From a virus: a DNA stretch of 28,938 nt. Location of the stretch: the IMG/VR virus record IMGVR_UViG_3300032282_005050, positions 1-28,938 of that record, one strand, 5' to 3'. The notes beneath the pieces were generated by a model. That model saw nothing but the letters and a program-made list of their open reading frames with translations. It was not told where the DNA came from and did not search any database. Both the position numbers and the translations under genes were made by a program. Shown piece after piece: positions 15,426-22,540 of the stretch; the first letter of the stretch is position 1; every line of letters starts with the position of its first letter.

Positions 15426-15439
15426 AATTCTAATCGTCT

Positions 15440-15450
15440 ATATTTATAAT
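15440..15450 (+). promoter_or_regulatory. Late-promoter-like motif before the gene at 15462
   Basis: The core TATTTATA is at 15441-15448, followed by AATAAAATAAAAC and an ATG 13 nt downstream. Confidence 0.6.
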
Positions 15451-15461
15451 AAAATAAAACT

Positions 15462-15704
15462 ATGAAAGAAATAAAATTATCCAAACAAACTGAAATTGAT
15501 ATTGTTATCAAAGAATCAATAAAAGTTATTACAGATACCATTCAAATAAAACAATTAATAGATGATGGAAATTCTGTAAAAGCTGTTATAACTGCTAATG
15601 ATAAAACTACTATGATAACATTATGGGAAGATCAATCTTATACAAATATGGGTCAATGGACAGATAATGATGTTGAAAATAGAATAATAGTATTATTTAG
15701 TTAA
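15462..15704 (+). CDS. Small hypothetical protein
   Basis: This is an 80-residue protein with alternating hydrophobic and charged residues. It appears to be a small alpha/beta domain with KAVITANDKTTMITLWEDQSY in the middle and a NRIIVLF terminal strand. I do not recognise a family. It has its own late-type motif and an A-rich leader, so it is probably expressed with virion genes. It lies between fibre-type genes. Confidence 0.7.
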   Translation: MKEIKLSKQTEIDIVIKESIKVITDTIQIKQLIDDGNSVKAVITANDKTTMITLWEDQSYTNMGQWTDNDVENRIIVLFS

Positions 15705-15712
15705 GTTTTATA

Positions 15713-15722
15713 ATATTTATAA
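15713..15722 (+). promoter_or_regulatory. Late-promoter-like motif before the 47-residue basic protein
   Basis: The core TATTTATA is at 15714-15721, only 6 nt before the ATG at 15728. With T4 late-promoter geometry the transcript would carry almost no leader. Confidence 0.55.
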
Positions 15723-15727
15723 ACATA

Positions 15728-15871
15728 ATGGCTCCAAAATCAAAAATAGCAACAACTACATTTTTAGTTAAATCTAAAAAAGATAGAAAAGGAATTCATT
15801 CTAAAAAGAAAAATTCAAAACTAAAAACTTCAAAAAATTACACTAAACCTTATAAAGGACAAGGAAGATAA
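15728..15871 (+). CDS. Very basic 47-residue protein
   Basis: This small open frame encodes MAPKSKIATTTFLVKSKKDR at its start and ends KPYKGQGR. About a third of its residues are Lys or Arg. It has its own upstream promoter-like motif, an ATG with normal context, and a stop 2 nt before the next ATG, which supports a real gene. The Lys-rich composition and the GQGR tail suggest binding to nucleic acid or to an acidic virion partner. Small basic proteins with this kind of tail occur in marine phage genomes as far as I recall, without known function. Confidence 0.72.
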   Translation: MAPKSKIATTTFLVKSKKDRKGIHSKKKNSKLKTSKNYTKPYKGQGR

Positions 15872-15873
15872 TA

Positions 15874-16344
15874 ATGGCTATAACTTTTAATAAAACTAAT
15901 ATTTCCACAGGAAATACAATAGAACCATCACATATAACTCAATCATATGATGCTTTTACTGCTCAAACAGCATATAATATAACATTATCAGGCTCATTAA
16001 CTTTAACAGGCTCGATAAAATCATATAATGGTTTTACAGGTAGTTTTACTGGAAGTTTAAATGGAGATTTTATTGGATATAATAATACATCTCCAGTTTC
16101 TATTAAAGTAGGTTTTACGAGTGTGGTAATTATTAATCCTTTAACTCCATCATCTGTTGCCCCACCATTTCCAGTTAATAATATTATAAACGTAACATTA
16201 ACTCCTCAAACATCAGCAATAGGATTAGATTGGTATCCAGTTCTAACAAGTATTTCATCACCAACATTCACAATAACAGCTAATAATCCCTCTGCAACTT
16301 ACTCATCTCCAGTCACAGTCATTGCTACAATATTTTACAACTAA
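15874..16344 (+). CDS. Small fibre-like / decoration protein
   Basis: This 156-residue protein is Ser/Thr/Asn-rich. Its first half has fibre-type repeats (LSGSLTLTGSIKSYNGFTGSFTGSLNGDF) shared with the gp15-fusion and the large fibre, which suggests the same fold or common ancestry. The second half is a beta-sandwich-like domain with Pro-rich loops (NPLTPSSVAPPFPVN) ending VTVIATIFYN. It is probably a short fibre tip or head/neck decoration protein. It begins 2 nt after the small basic gene, so the two are cotranscribed. It has no transmembrane segment or signal peptide. Confidence 0.75.
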   Translation: MAITFNKTNISTGNTIEPSHITQSYDAFTAQTAYNITLSGSLTLTGSIKSYNGFTGSFTGSLNGDFIGYNNTSPVSIKVGFTSVVIINPLTPSSVAPPFPVNNIINVTLTPQTSAIGLDWYPVLTSISSPTFTITANNPSATYSSPVTVIATIFYN

Positions 16345-16359
16345 TAAAAATTATATATC

Positions 16360-16605
16360 ATGAATCAAGTTTTAACCCAAGAAGAATTAAACATTTTAAA
16401 ATCTATTAGAGAAGAATATAGTAATCTAATAGTTAATTTAGGTCAAATAGAAGTAGATTTAGTTAATTTACTTGAATATAAAGAAAGTTTAAAACAAACT
16501 TTAAAAAGTATTAAGCAAAAAGAAACTAATGAAGTTGACCAAATTAGAAAAAAATATGGAGATGGTAATATTAATTTAGAAACAGGAGAATTTTCTGTTA
16601 TTTAA
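16360..16605 (+). CDS. Small coiled-coil protein near tail genes
   Basis: This is an 81-residue protein. Residues 5-65 form a predicted coiled coil (EELNILKSIREEYSNLI, then repeated Leu/Ile heptads), followed by RKKYGDGNINLETGEFSVI. The helix plus GxG-N-I-x-x-x-T-G-E-F ending is a pattern I have seen in small proteins beside tail genes of T4-like marine phages, with no proven function. It could be a chaperone for the sheath or fibres. It lies 15 nt after the fibre-like gene and just before the sheath unit. Confidence 0.75.
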   Translation: MNQVLTQEELNILKSIREEYSNLIVNLGQIEVDLVNLLEYKESLKQTLKSIKQKETNEVDQIRKKYGDGNINLETGEFSVI

Positions 16606-16628
16606 TATTATCTTTAAATAGTTTTATC

Positions 16629-16638
16629 ATATTTATTA
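16629..16638 (+). promoter_or_regulatory. Variant late-promoter-like motif before the tail sheath gene
   Basis: TATTTATT at 16630-16637 differs from the core at the last base. It lies 29 nt before the sheath ATG, followed by an A-rich leader. Confidence 0.5.
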
Positions 16639-16666
16639 ACAAACAATAATTTAATATAAAATAAAA

Positions 16667-18391
16667 ATGGCTGAAACTTTATTATCCCCAGGAGTATTAG
16701 CAAGAGAAAACGACCAATCTTTTGTTAGTCAAATCCCTGCCCCTGTTGGTGCAGCAATTATAGGTCCTACTGTAAAAGGTCAAGTTAATGTTCCTACTAT
16801 AGTAACATCATATAGTGATTATTTACTTAAATTCGGAGACACTTTTAATAGTGGTTCAGATCAATATTCTTACTTTACATCAATATCAGCATATAATTAC
16901 TTTTTAAATGGAGGAAATAGTTTATTAGTAACTCGTGTAGCAAGTGGTTCTTTCACTTCAGCTACATCTTCATTTGTATCATCATCTTTAGCTCCAGTTA
17001 ATGGTTCATCTTTTGTATTAGAAACTATTTCTCAAGGTATTAATCAAAACAGCACAGGACCATTAAATTCTGATGGAACTTTAGATAGTGGATCTGCTGA
17101 TAATATTAGATGGGAAATTGTATCTCCAAATACATCATCAGGAACATTTTCATTATTAGTAAGAAGAGGAGATGATAGTACTAATGTAAAAACTGTATTA
17201 GAAACTTGGACTAACTTATCATTAGATCCTTTCTCAACTAACTATATATCTAAAGTAATAGGTGATTATTCCAATACTCTAACTTTAGATAGCAGTACAG
17301 GAAACTATTATATCCAACAAAGTGGAAGTTTTCCGAATATGAGTAACTATATTAGAGTTAAAAGTGTAGGATTCAAAACACCTAATTTCTATTCAAATTC
17401 TGGTACTGCAAAATCAATATATACAGCTTCAATTCCGTTAGCCTCTAGTGGTTCATTTGGAAGTGCTTTAGGATTTTTAGCTGTAGGTACTGCTAACTAT
17501 TATGAAAATATTAATAATAGTAATACTCAAGGATTAGTAGCTGGAAATTATACAACAGCAATTAATATTTTAGCTAATCAAGATGATTATCAATATAACG
17601 TAATAACTGTTCCTGGATTAGCATATACTAATGCTAATCATCAATCAACTATAAATTCATTAATTAATACTATTACAACAAGAGGAGATGCTATCGTAGT
17701 TATAGATACCAATAATTATGGAGCTAATGTTCTTAACCCAACTACTATAGCAAACGGTATCGATTCTAGTTATGCTGCTACTTATTGGCCTTGGATACAA
17801 ACAAATGATCCAGGAACTGGAAATACAGTATGGGTTCCCACATCTACAATGATTCCATCAGTATATATAGCTAATGATAATCAATCCGAACCTTGGTTTG
17901 CACCTGCAGGTGTAAATAGAGGTGGTTTAACTAGAGCTATTAGAGCAGAAAGAAAATTATCTAACTCAGATAGAGATACTTTGTATCAAAATAAAGTTAA
18001 CCCAATAGCTACATTTCCAGGATCTGGAGTTACAGTATTTGGTCAAAAAACATTACAAACTAGAGCATCAGCTTTAGATAGAGTAAATGTTAGACGTTTA
18101 TTAATATCTCTTAAATATTATATATCACAAATAGGTAAAACTTTAATATTTGAGCAAAATACAATAGCTACTCGTAATTCATTTTTATCACAAGTAAATC
18201 CATATTTAGAATCTGTTCAACAAAGACAAGGTTTATATGCTTTTAAGGTCGTGATGGATGATAGTAATAATACTCCTGATGCTATAGATAGGAACCAATT
18301 AATTGGTGCTATTTATTTACAACCAACTAAAACAGCAGAATTTGTATATTTAAACTTTAATATACTTCCAACAGGCGTGTCGTTTGATTAA
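16667..18391 (+). CDS. 18: Contractile tail sheath protein, T4 gp18-like
   Basis: This 574-residue protein is the contractile outer tube of the tail. The N-terminus LLSPGVLARENDQSF, then APVGAAIIGPTVKGQVNVP and a YFLNGGNSLLVTRV segment, is characteristic of myophage sheath proteins. The C-terminal domain contains RKLSNSDRDTLYQNKVNPIATFPG, GVTVFGQKTL and NVRRLLISLKYYI, the conserved inner domain that binds the tube. It is slightly shorter than T4 gp18 (659), which has larger outward domains. It is followed by a terminator and then by homing endonucleases that separate it from the tail tube gene; in T4, genes 18 and 19 are adjacent. Confidence 0.95.
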   Translation: MAETLLSPGVLARENDQSFVSQIPAPVGAAIIGPTVKGQVNVPTIVTSYSDYLLKFGDTFNSGSDQYSYFTSISAYNYFLNGGNSLLVTRVASGSFTSATSSFVSSSLAPVNGSSFVLETISQGINQNSTGPLNSDGTLDSGSADNIRWEIVSPNTSSGTFSLLVRRGDDSTNVKTVLETWTNLSLDPFSTNYISKVIGDYSNTLTLDSSTGNYYIQQSGSFPNMSNYIRVKSVGFKTPNFYSNSGTAKSIYTASIPLASSGSFGSALGFLAVGTANYYENINNSNTQGLVAGNYTTAINILANQDDYQYNVITVPGLAYTNANHQSTINSLINTITTRGDAIVVIDTNNYGANVLNPTTIANGIDSSYAATYWPWIQTNDPGTGNTVWVPTSTMIPSVYIANDNQSEPWFAPAGVNRGGLTRAIRAERKLSNSDRDTLYQNKVNPIATFPGSGVTVFGQKTLQTRASALDRVNVRRLLISLKYYISQIGKTLIFEQNTIATRNSFLSQVNPYLESVQQRQGLYAFKVVMDDSNNTPDAIDRNQLIGAIYLQPTKTAEFVYLNFNILPTGVSFD

Positions 18392-18416
18392 TACAATATG
18401 TTATTTTATATTAAGA

Positions 18417-18447
18417 AAAGCCACAATAAGTGGCTTTCTTTAATTTT
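18417..18447 (+). terminator. Intrinsic terminator after the tail sheath gene
   Basis: An 8-bp stem (AAAGCCAC / GTGGCTTT) with loop AATAA is followed by CTTTAATTTT. The late-type motif of the next gene begins 4 nt later. Confidence 0.9.
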
Positions 18448-18450
18448 GCA

Positions 18451-18461
18451 GTATTTATAAT
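18451..18461 (+). promoter_or_regulatory. Late-promoter-like motif before the GIY-YIG gene
   Basis: The core TATTTATA is at 18452-18459, 25 nt before the ATG at 18485 and immediately after the sheath terminator. Confidence 0.55.
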
Positions 18462-18484
18462 CGACTAAAATTTTAATTATTGCG

Positions 18485-19105
18485 ATGATACATACTACAA
18501 AAATTTATCTAGTAACTAATTGTTATAATGATCCTAATAAAGTTTATATAGGAAAAACTAAAAATAACAGAAATTCTAATCATAAAAGAATATTTGGGGA
18601 AAATATTGTATATGTTGAAATAGATCAAATAAACTCTTTAAATAGATATGATTGGGAACCCCTAGAATCATATTGGATAGAACAATTCATACAGTGGGGA
18701 TTTAAAGTTTTAAACAAAAATCGAGGTGGAGGGGGTCCTATTACTCATTCTCAAAAAACAAAACATAAGCTTAAAATAGCTAACATAGGTCGTTCTAAAC
18801 CTGAAGGGTTTAGTGAAAAACTAAGTCAAATAAAAACAGGAATTAAATTATCTAAAAATCATTGTGATAAAATTTCTCAAGGAAAATTAGGTAAAAAACA
18901 ATCTCAATCATTTTTAGATAAAAAATATAAACCAATACTTCAACTAGATAAAAATAATAACCTAATCCAAGAATTTAAAAGTATAGAAGAAGCATCAAAT
19001 AGTAATAATAAATTTAAAAGATCAAATATAAGTTGTTGTTTAACTGGATTCTCAAAAACAGCTTATGGTTATAAATGGATATATAATATAAATCAATTTA
19101 CCTAA
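18485..19105 (+). CDS. GIY-YIG homing endonuclease with NUMOD DNA-binding motifs
   Basis: This 206-residue selfish endonuclease nicks DNA at a target in related phages and spreads by repair. The N-terminal GIY-YIG domain shows IYLVTN (residues 7-12), VYIGKTKNNR (20-29) and catalytic Glu61 in PLESYWIEQF. From about residue 85, NUMOD3-like helices follow (HSQKTKHKLKIANIGRSKP, SEKLSQIKTGIKLS, KISQGKLGKKQS). A NUMOD1-like C-terminus comes next (PILQLDKNNNLIQEFKS, then SNISCCLTGFSKTAYGYKW). All expected parts are present, so it may be active. It is free-standing between sheath and tube genes and converges on the next gene. The nearest T4 parallels are the seg and I-TevI-type enzymes. Confidence 0.92.
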   Translation: MIHTTKIYLVTNCYNDPNKVYIGKTKNNRNSNHKRIFGENIVYVEIDQINSLNRYDWEPLESYWIEQFIQWGFKVLNKNRGGGGPITHSQKTKHKLKIANIGRSKPEGFSEKLSQIKTGIKLSKNHCDKISQGKLGKKQSQSFLDKKYKPILQLDKNNNLIQEFKSIEEASNSNNKFKRSNISCCLTGFSKTAYGYKWIYNINQFT

Positions 19106-19125
19106 AATATACAAAACAAATAAAG

Positions 19126-19152
19126 AGCGTTAAGAAATTAGTCGCTTTTTTT
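19126..19152 (+). terminator. Weak terminator candidate between convergent homing genes
   Basis: AGCG (19126-19129) can pair with CGCT (19143-19146), followed by a run of seven T. The stem is only 4 bp plus A-T pairs and overlaps the 3' end of the minus-strand gene. Confidence 0.3.
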
Positions 19153-20625
19153 CTTGAAAACATATTTTTTGTTCCCGCAATCCCAAACACGCCTATATTT
19201 GTTAGCTAACATATTTTCATATTCTGATATATTATTATCAAATATTGGTAATAATTTATTTAATTTATGTTTTTGACATGACATTCTATTTAATATATTA
19301 GAATTTTTCCAATAAAAATAAGAGGGACTAGTATTTTTATCAAATACAAATCCTAATTGTTTATATAAATTACCTTCCGAAAATCTCCTATCAGCAAAAG
19401 TAATAATTTCTTCTTCTATATTTAAATGATTTTTTACAAAATGAGAAAATAATTTAGATGCCCCTCCAACAATCATATGGTTTAATTTATTACAAAAACG
19501 TACTAATTCCATTTGATTAGAATTTTTCTGAAAACGATTTTTCCCAAAGGTCATAACAGATACTAATTCATTATTATAATATAAACCTAAATTAACTTTA
19601 GAATAACAATAACCTTGTATATGATTATTATTTAAAAATGTTCTTAATACGGATGTATCAATTATTGGTTTAATAATACATTTACGAGCGTATATTTTAT
19701 TAGTAATTTTACCTAATTTACTTCTAATAATTGATTCTAATATAGGTTTTTTATAAATCCATTCATAATCAAATATATGTATAAGCTGTATATTCTTTTC
19801 ATTACAATGGTTTGTTTTATATAAATGATAATCTTTATATTTTCCCATAGATTCTGAATGCCAATAAATCCCATTAATTTCAAAAGCAATATTTAATTCT
19901 GGTATTAATATATCTAATTCTAATCTATTTGGTAATATATCTTTATTTCTTAATTGTATAACATTTTTAGGTAATAATTTATTAATAAAAGTATATATTT
20001 CCTCTTCTATTATTGAATATCCTTTATTATCTGAACAATCACAAGAGGGTAAATAACCATTTGCTAATGATACTGTGGAAGTATTATTACATAATTTACA
20101 TTTAAATCCAAACTTATTATCTTCATAAAATGTTAATTTATTATCTAATAATGTTTTTTTATCAAAAAGTGGAATTAAATTTGTTTGTTCACAATATTTA
20201 ACTATTTTTTCCCATTTTATATTAACAAAATTTATTCTATCTTTAGGTTTATTTTTAAGTGAAATAGATACTTTATCAGCAATATCTTTATTCATCATAG
20301 CCACAGGTACATTATATCTCTCTTGGATAGTATTATCTGATTTTTCCTTAAATTCAGGAACTAAAAAAGGATTTTCAACTCCATATTTTTTCCTTAAATT
20401 ATTTTTATATGTATCTTGTACTTCTTTAGATTTAAAAGCAATTTCATTTCCATATTTTTCTAAACAAGTTTTTTTTCGCTTTTCCATCCATGTTTTATCA
20501 ACACCCTTAAATTGTTGAGCACAGGGACCAGAACAAAATTGTCTGGTTTTAGATAATAAAGTAAAAAATTCTTTATTACATAATTTGCAAATATTACTTA
20601 CTTGTTCTTTTTTAGGTCTAGCCAT
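19138..20625 (-). CDS. Large homing endonuclease, EDxHD/Vsr-like nuclease with zinc fingers
   Basis: This 495-residue protein is on the minus strand, opposite to every structural gene. Residues 13-35 form a treble-clef-type zinc site (C13, C16, C31, C35). About 50-125 carry YGxExPF-type repeats (EKYGNEIAFKSKE, KKYGVENPFLVPE). A second Cys cluster is at C176, C179, C195 and C197. The nuclease core follows: RLELDILIPELNIAFEINGIYWHSE with Asp238, Glu249 and His256, and then LIHIFDYEW near 281-289. This matches the Vsr-like EDxHD homing endonucleases such as I-Bth0305I. The C-terminus has KYRRVWDCGNKKY, the block also left in the relic at 8184-8315. It is apparently intact and has its own upstream motif on the minus strand. 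Confidence 0.88.
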   Translation of the reverse strand: MARPKKEQVSNICKLCNKEFFTLLSKTRQFCSGPCAQQFKGVDKTWMEKRKKTCLEKYGNEIAFKSKEVQDTYKNNLRKKYGVENPFLVPEFKEKSDNTIQERYNVPVAMMNKDIADKVSISLKNKPKDRINFVNIKWEKIVKYCEQTNLIPLFDKKTLLDNKLTFYEDNKFGFKCKLCNNTSTVSLANGYLPSCDCSDNKGYSIIEEEIYTFINKLLPKNVIQLRNKDILPNRLELDILIPELNIAFEINGIYWHSESMGKYKDYHLYKTNHCNEKNIQLIHIFDYEWIYKKPILESIIRSKLGKITNKIYARKCIIKPIIDTSVLRTFLNNNHIQGYCYSKVNLGLYYNNELVSVMTFGKNRFQKNSNQMELVRFCNKLNHMIVGGASKLFSHFVKNHLNIEEEIITFADRRFSEGNLYKQLGFVFDKNTSPSYFYWKNSNILNRMSCQKHKLNKLLPIFDNNISEYENMLANKYRRVWDCGNKKYVFKKKSD

Positions 20626-20653
20626 ATCATTTAGGTTTAAATACTTATACGTT

Positions 20654-20662
20654 GATAAATAT
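20654..20662 (-). promoter_or_regulatory. Variant late-promoter-like motif on the minus strand
   Basis: Read on the minus strand, ATATTTATC (core 20661 down to 20654) lies 28 nt before the ATG of the homing endonuclease. The gene-sense orientation is thus kept on the opposite strand. Confidence 0.45.
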
Positions 20663-20693
20663 TATAAAAATAATCAAAAATTATATTAATATT

Positions 20694-20706
20694 ATATTTA
20701 TAAATA
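20694..20706 (+). promoter_or_regulatory. Late-promoter-like motif before the tail tube gene
   Basis: The core TATTTATA at 20695-20702 overlaps a T4-orientation TATAAATA at 20699-20706. The ATG follows at 20716. This is the only gene-proximal site with both orientations. Confidence 0.65.
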
Positions 20707-20715
20707 AAAAATAAA

Positions 20716-21204
20716 ATGGCAACAATAAACGCAAACGAAATATTCTATACAGCTTTCGAGCCCAAACAACAAAACAGATTTATACTATATGTAGATGGTT
20801 TTCCATCATATATAATCAAAGCAATCTCAGGTTTAGGATTCTCACAAGATGAAATAGTATTAAACCATATGAATATTTTACGTAAAGTAAAAGGTAAAAC
20901 TAAATGGAATGATGTTACTTTAACCCTATTTGATCCTATTACCCCTTCAGGTGCACAAGCCGTAATGGAGTGGGTTCGTTTACATCACGAATCTGTAACT
21001 GGACGAGATGGTTATTCTGATTTTTATAAAAAAGACATCACATTAAATGTATTAGGTCCAGTAGGCGATATTGTATCTGAATGGATACTCAAAGGAGCAT
21101 TCATTAAGAGTGGTGAATTTGGAGAATATAACTGGGATAATGAATCAGCAGCTCAAAACTTAACTATGACACTTGCTGTTGATTATTGTGTCCTCAATTT
21201 CTAA
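20716..21204 (+). CDS. 19: Tail tube protein, T4 gp19-like
   Basis: This 162-residue protein (T4 gp19 has 163) stacks in hexameric rings to form the inner tail tube through which DNA passes. It shows the gp19 pattern: N-terminal FEPKQQNRFILYVDGFPSYI, the conserved GLGFSQDEIVLNH, the KVKGKTKWNDVTLTLFDPI strand pair, MEWVRLHHESVTGRDGY, and the C-terminal GAFIKSGEFGEYNWDNES followed by a final beta strand. It is separated from the sheath gene by two homing endonucleases, with its own late-type motif and A-rich leader. Confidence 0.95.
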   Translation: MATINANEIFYTAFEPKQQNRFILYVDGFPSYIIKAISGLGFSQDEIVLNHMNILRKVKGKTKWNDVTLTLFDPITPSGAQAVMEWVRLHHESVTGRDGYSDFYKKDITLNVLGPVGDIVSEWILKGAFIKSGEFGEYNWDNESAAQNLTMTLAVDYCVLNF

Positions 21205-21252
21205 GTTTGGTTAAGAAAACAACCATCTAATCATATTTTTAAACCTCCTCAT

Positions 21253-21263
21253 ATATTTATAAC
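21253..21263 (+). promoter_or_regulatory. Late-promoter-like motif with no gene, 37 nt before a terminator
   Basis: The core TATTTATA is at 21254-21261. The next strong feature is the terminator stem at 21298, so any transcript from it would be short. Confidence 0.5.
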
Positions 21264-21266
21264 AAA

Positions 21267-21324
21267 ACATTACTTTCCCGAAGTATACAGGAAAATTGGT
21301 TTGGTTTTTGCCAAACCTTTTTTT
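21267..21324 (+). ncRNA. Candidate short RNA between a promoter-like motif and a terminator
   Basis: If the motif at 21254 is a promoter, the RNA would run about 58 nt. It holds a possible 5-bp stem (TTTCC 21274-21278 with GGAAA 21290-21294) and then the terminator hairpin. There is no ORF. The alternative is that this is only the tail of the tube transcript. Confidence 0.3.
21298..21324 (+). terminator. Intrinsic terminator after the tail tube gene
   Basis: A 7-bp stem (GGTTTGG / CCAAACC) with loop TTTTTG is followed by seven T residues. A late-type motif follows 1-2 nt later. Confidence 0.92.
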
Positions 21325-21335
21325 ATATTTATAAT
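21325..21335 (+). promoter_or_regulatory. Late-promoter-like motif before the lipoprotein gene
   Basis: The core TATTTATA is at 21326-21333, directly after the terminator and 42 nt before the lipoprotein ATG. Confidence 0.6.
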
Positions 21336-21352
21336 ACAAATTATATTTTAAT

Positions 21353-21361
21353 ATATTTATT
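21353..21361 (+). promoter_or_regulatory. Second, variant late motif before the lipoprotein gene
   Basis: TATTTATT at 21354-21361 lies 14 nt before the ATG at 21376. It is the second motif in tandem with the one at 21326. Confidence 0.4.
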
Positions 21362-21375
21362 ATCAAAAAACAAAC

Positions 21376-21543
21376 ATGAAAAACATTATTTTAATTAGCT
21401 TAATTGCTGTAACTTTAACCCTCACATCTTGCTCTGGGGAAAACAATTCAAAACAAATTACCACAGATTCTACATCTGTTGATTCATTAAAAGTTGATTC
21501 TATTGTGATAGATAGTATTTATGGATCGGATTCTATTAAATAA
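21376..21543 (+). CDS. Small phage-encoded lipoprotein
   Basis: This 55-residue protein has MKNIILISLIAVTLTLTSCS at its N-terminus: a short basic n-region, a hydrophobic core, and a lipobox LTSC with Cys19 as the lipidation site. The mature part is about 37 residues, rich in Ser, Thr and Asp (DSTSVDSLKVDS, VIDSIYGSDS), and probably unfolded on the membrane surface. It has two late-type motifs upstream and sits between the tail tube and baseplate genes, so it is probably made late. Small phage lipoproteins can block receptors and prevent superinfection (T5 Llp) or help lysis (Rz1). No Rz partner is seen here, and the first mature residues lack a clear Bacteroidota surface-export signal. The function is therefore open. 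Confidence 0.85.
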   Translation: MKNIILISLIAVTLTLTSCSGENNSKQITTDSTSVDSLKVDSIVIDSIYGSDSIK

Positions 21544-21564
21544 CATTAATAACCAATAAAAATT

Positions 21565-22326
21565 ATGGATAATCAAGTTATAGATCAAAACACCAAACCA
21601 AAGTTCCCAACAGAAACTATTACTCTTCCTTCTAAAGGTTTAATATATCCCCAAGATAATCCACTATCAAGTGGTAAAATCGAAATGAAATATATGACTG
21701 CTAAAGAAGAAGATATTTTAACAAATGAAAATTATATTAAACAAGGAATTGTTTTTGATAAATTACTACAGTCATTAATTATATCTCCTATAAACTATGA
21801 TGATTTAATTATTGGAGATAAAAATGCTCTATTAATTGCTGCTCGTATATTAGGATATGGTAAAGATTATAATTTTAAATATAATAATGATAATATAACA
21901 GTTGATTTAACCGAATTAGCTGAAAAACATCTTGATGATTCTTTAATTACACCTAACACTAATGAATTTCATTTTGAATTACCTCATTCAAAAAATAAAA
22001 TTACATTTAAAATATTAACATCAGGTGATGAAAAGAAAATTGATAGTGAAATAAAAAATTTAAAAAGAATTAATAAAAACATTTCAGCCGAATTATCAAC
22101 ACGAATGAAATATATTATTACTTCAATAGAAGGTGATTCATCAACTAAAACTATTAGAGATTTTATTGATAATTATTTATTAGCTAAAGACTCTCAAGCA
22201 TTAAGAGAATATATTAAAAAAATACAACCCAACATCGAATTAGTATTTGATTATGATGGTCCTAATGGTCTTGAGGAGGAGATTGTATTGCCACTAACGG
22301 CTAACTTTTTTTGGCCTTCAAATTGA
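21565..22326 (+). CDS. Baseplate hub assembly protein, T4 gp26-like (PF12322 type)
   Basis: This 253-residue protein shows the signature of the T4 baseplate/gp26 family: ITLPSKGLIYPQDNPLSSGKIEMKYMTAKEEDILT at residues 18-52, then GIVFDKLLQSLII and GDKNALLIAARILGYGKDY. The helical C-terminal part ends ELVFDYDGPNGLEEEIVLPLTANFFWPSN. Such proteins act in assembling the baseplate hub and in tail initiation. The 3' end has a run of seven T (22306-22312) just before the TGA. A startless ORF in the +1 frame continues beyond it, directly before the tape measure gene. That arrangement resembles frameshifting tail assembly chaperones (lambda G/GT type). It starts 21 nt after the lipoprotein stop. Confidence 0.85.
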   Translation: MDNQVIDQNTKPKFPTETITLPSKGLIYPQDNPLSSGKIEMKYMTAKEEDILTNENYIKQGIVFDKLLQSLIISPINYDDLIIGDKNALLIAARILGYGKDYNFKYNNDNITVDLTELAEKHLDDSLITPNTNEFHFELPHSKNKITFKILTSGDEKKIDSEIKNLKRINKNISAELSTRMKYIITSIEGDSSTKTIRDFIDNYLLAKDSQALREYIKKIQPNIELVFDYDGPNGLEEEIVLPLTANFFWPSN

Positions 22327-22540
22327 GGATAGAGTTAATCTATTTAAACAAATACATGAAATAATATTTTATGGAAAAGGTGGATATAATTGGGAAACAG
22401 TTTATAATTTTCCTATTTGGTTAAGGAATTATACTTATCAATTAATAGTTGAAGCATATGAAAATGAAAGAAAAGCTAATGAAAAAAACCAAAATCAAAT
22501 AGATTTAAATAATCCATCCAATTTCAAAAATAAAAGGTAG
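22298..22540 (+). CDS. Startless downstream ORF, probable frameshift extension of the gp26-like gene
   Basis: The frame is open from the TAA at 22295 to the TAG at 22538. It lies in the +1 frame relative to the gp26-like gene and overlaps its end. It has no in-frame ATG, GTG or TTG; only an ATT at 22322. The translated piece (EDRVNLFKQIHEIIF, YGKGGYNWETVYNFPIWLRN, then a charged helix) looks like real protein. The G-x-x-W-x-x-V-Y-x-x-P-x-x-L-R pattern recalls the second half of phage tail assembly chaperones and gp51-like proteins. It could be reached by +1 or -2 ribosomal frameshifting, or by transcript slippage on the T7 run at 22306-22312. A one-base sequencing error in that run would also make one long ORF. 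The coding nature is clear; the mechanism is not. Confidence 0.75.
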   Translation, partial: RLTFFGLQIEDRVNLFKQIHEIIFYGKGGYNWETVYNFPIWLRNYTYQLIVEAYENERKANEKNQNQIDLNNPSNFKNKR

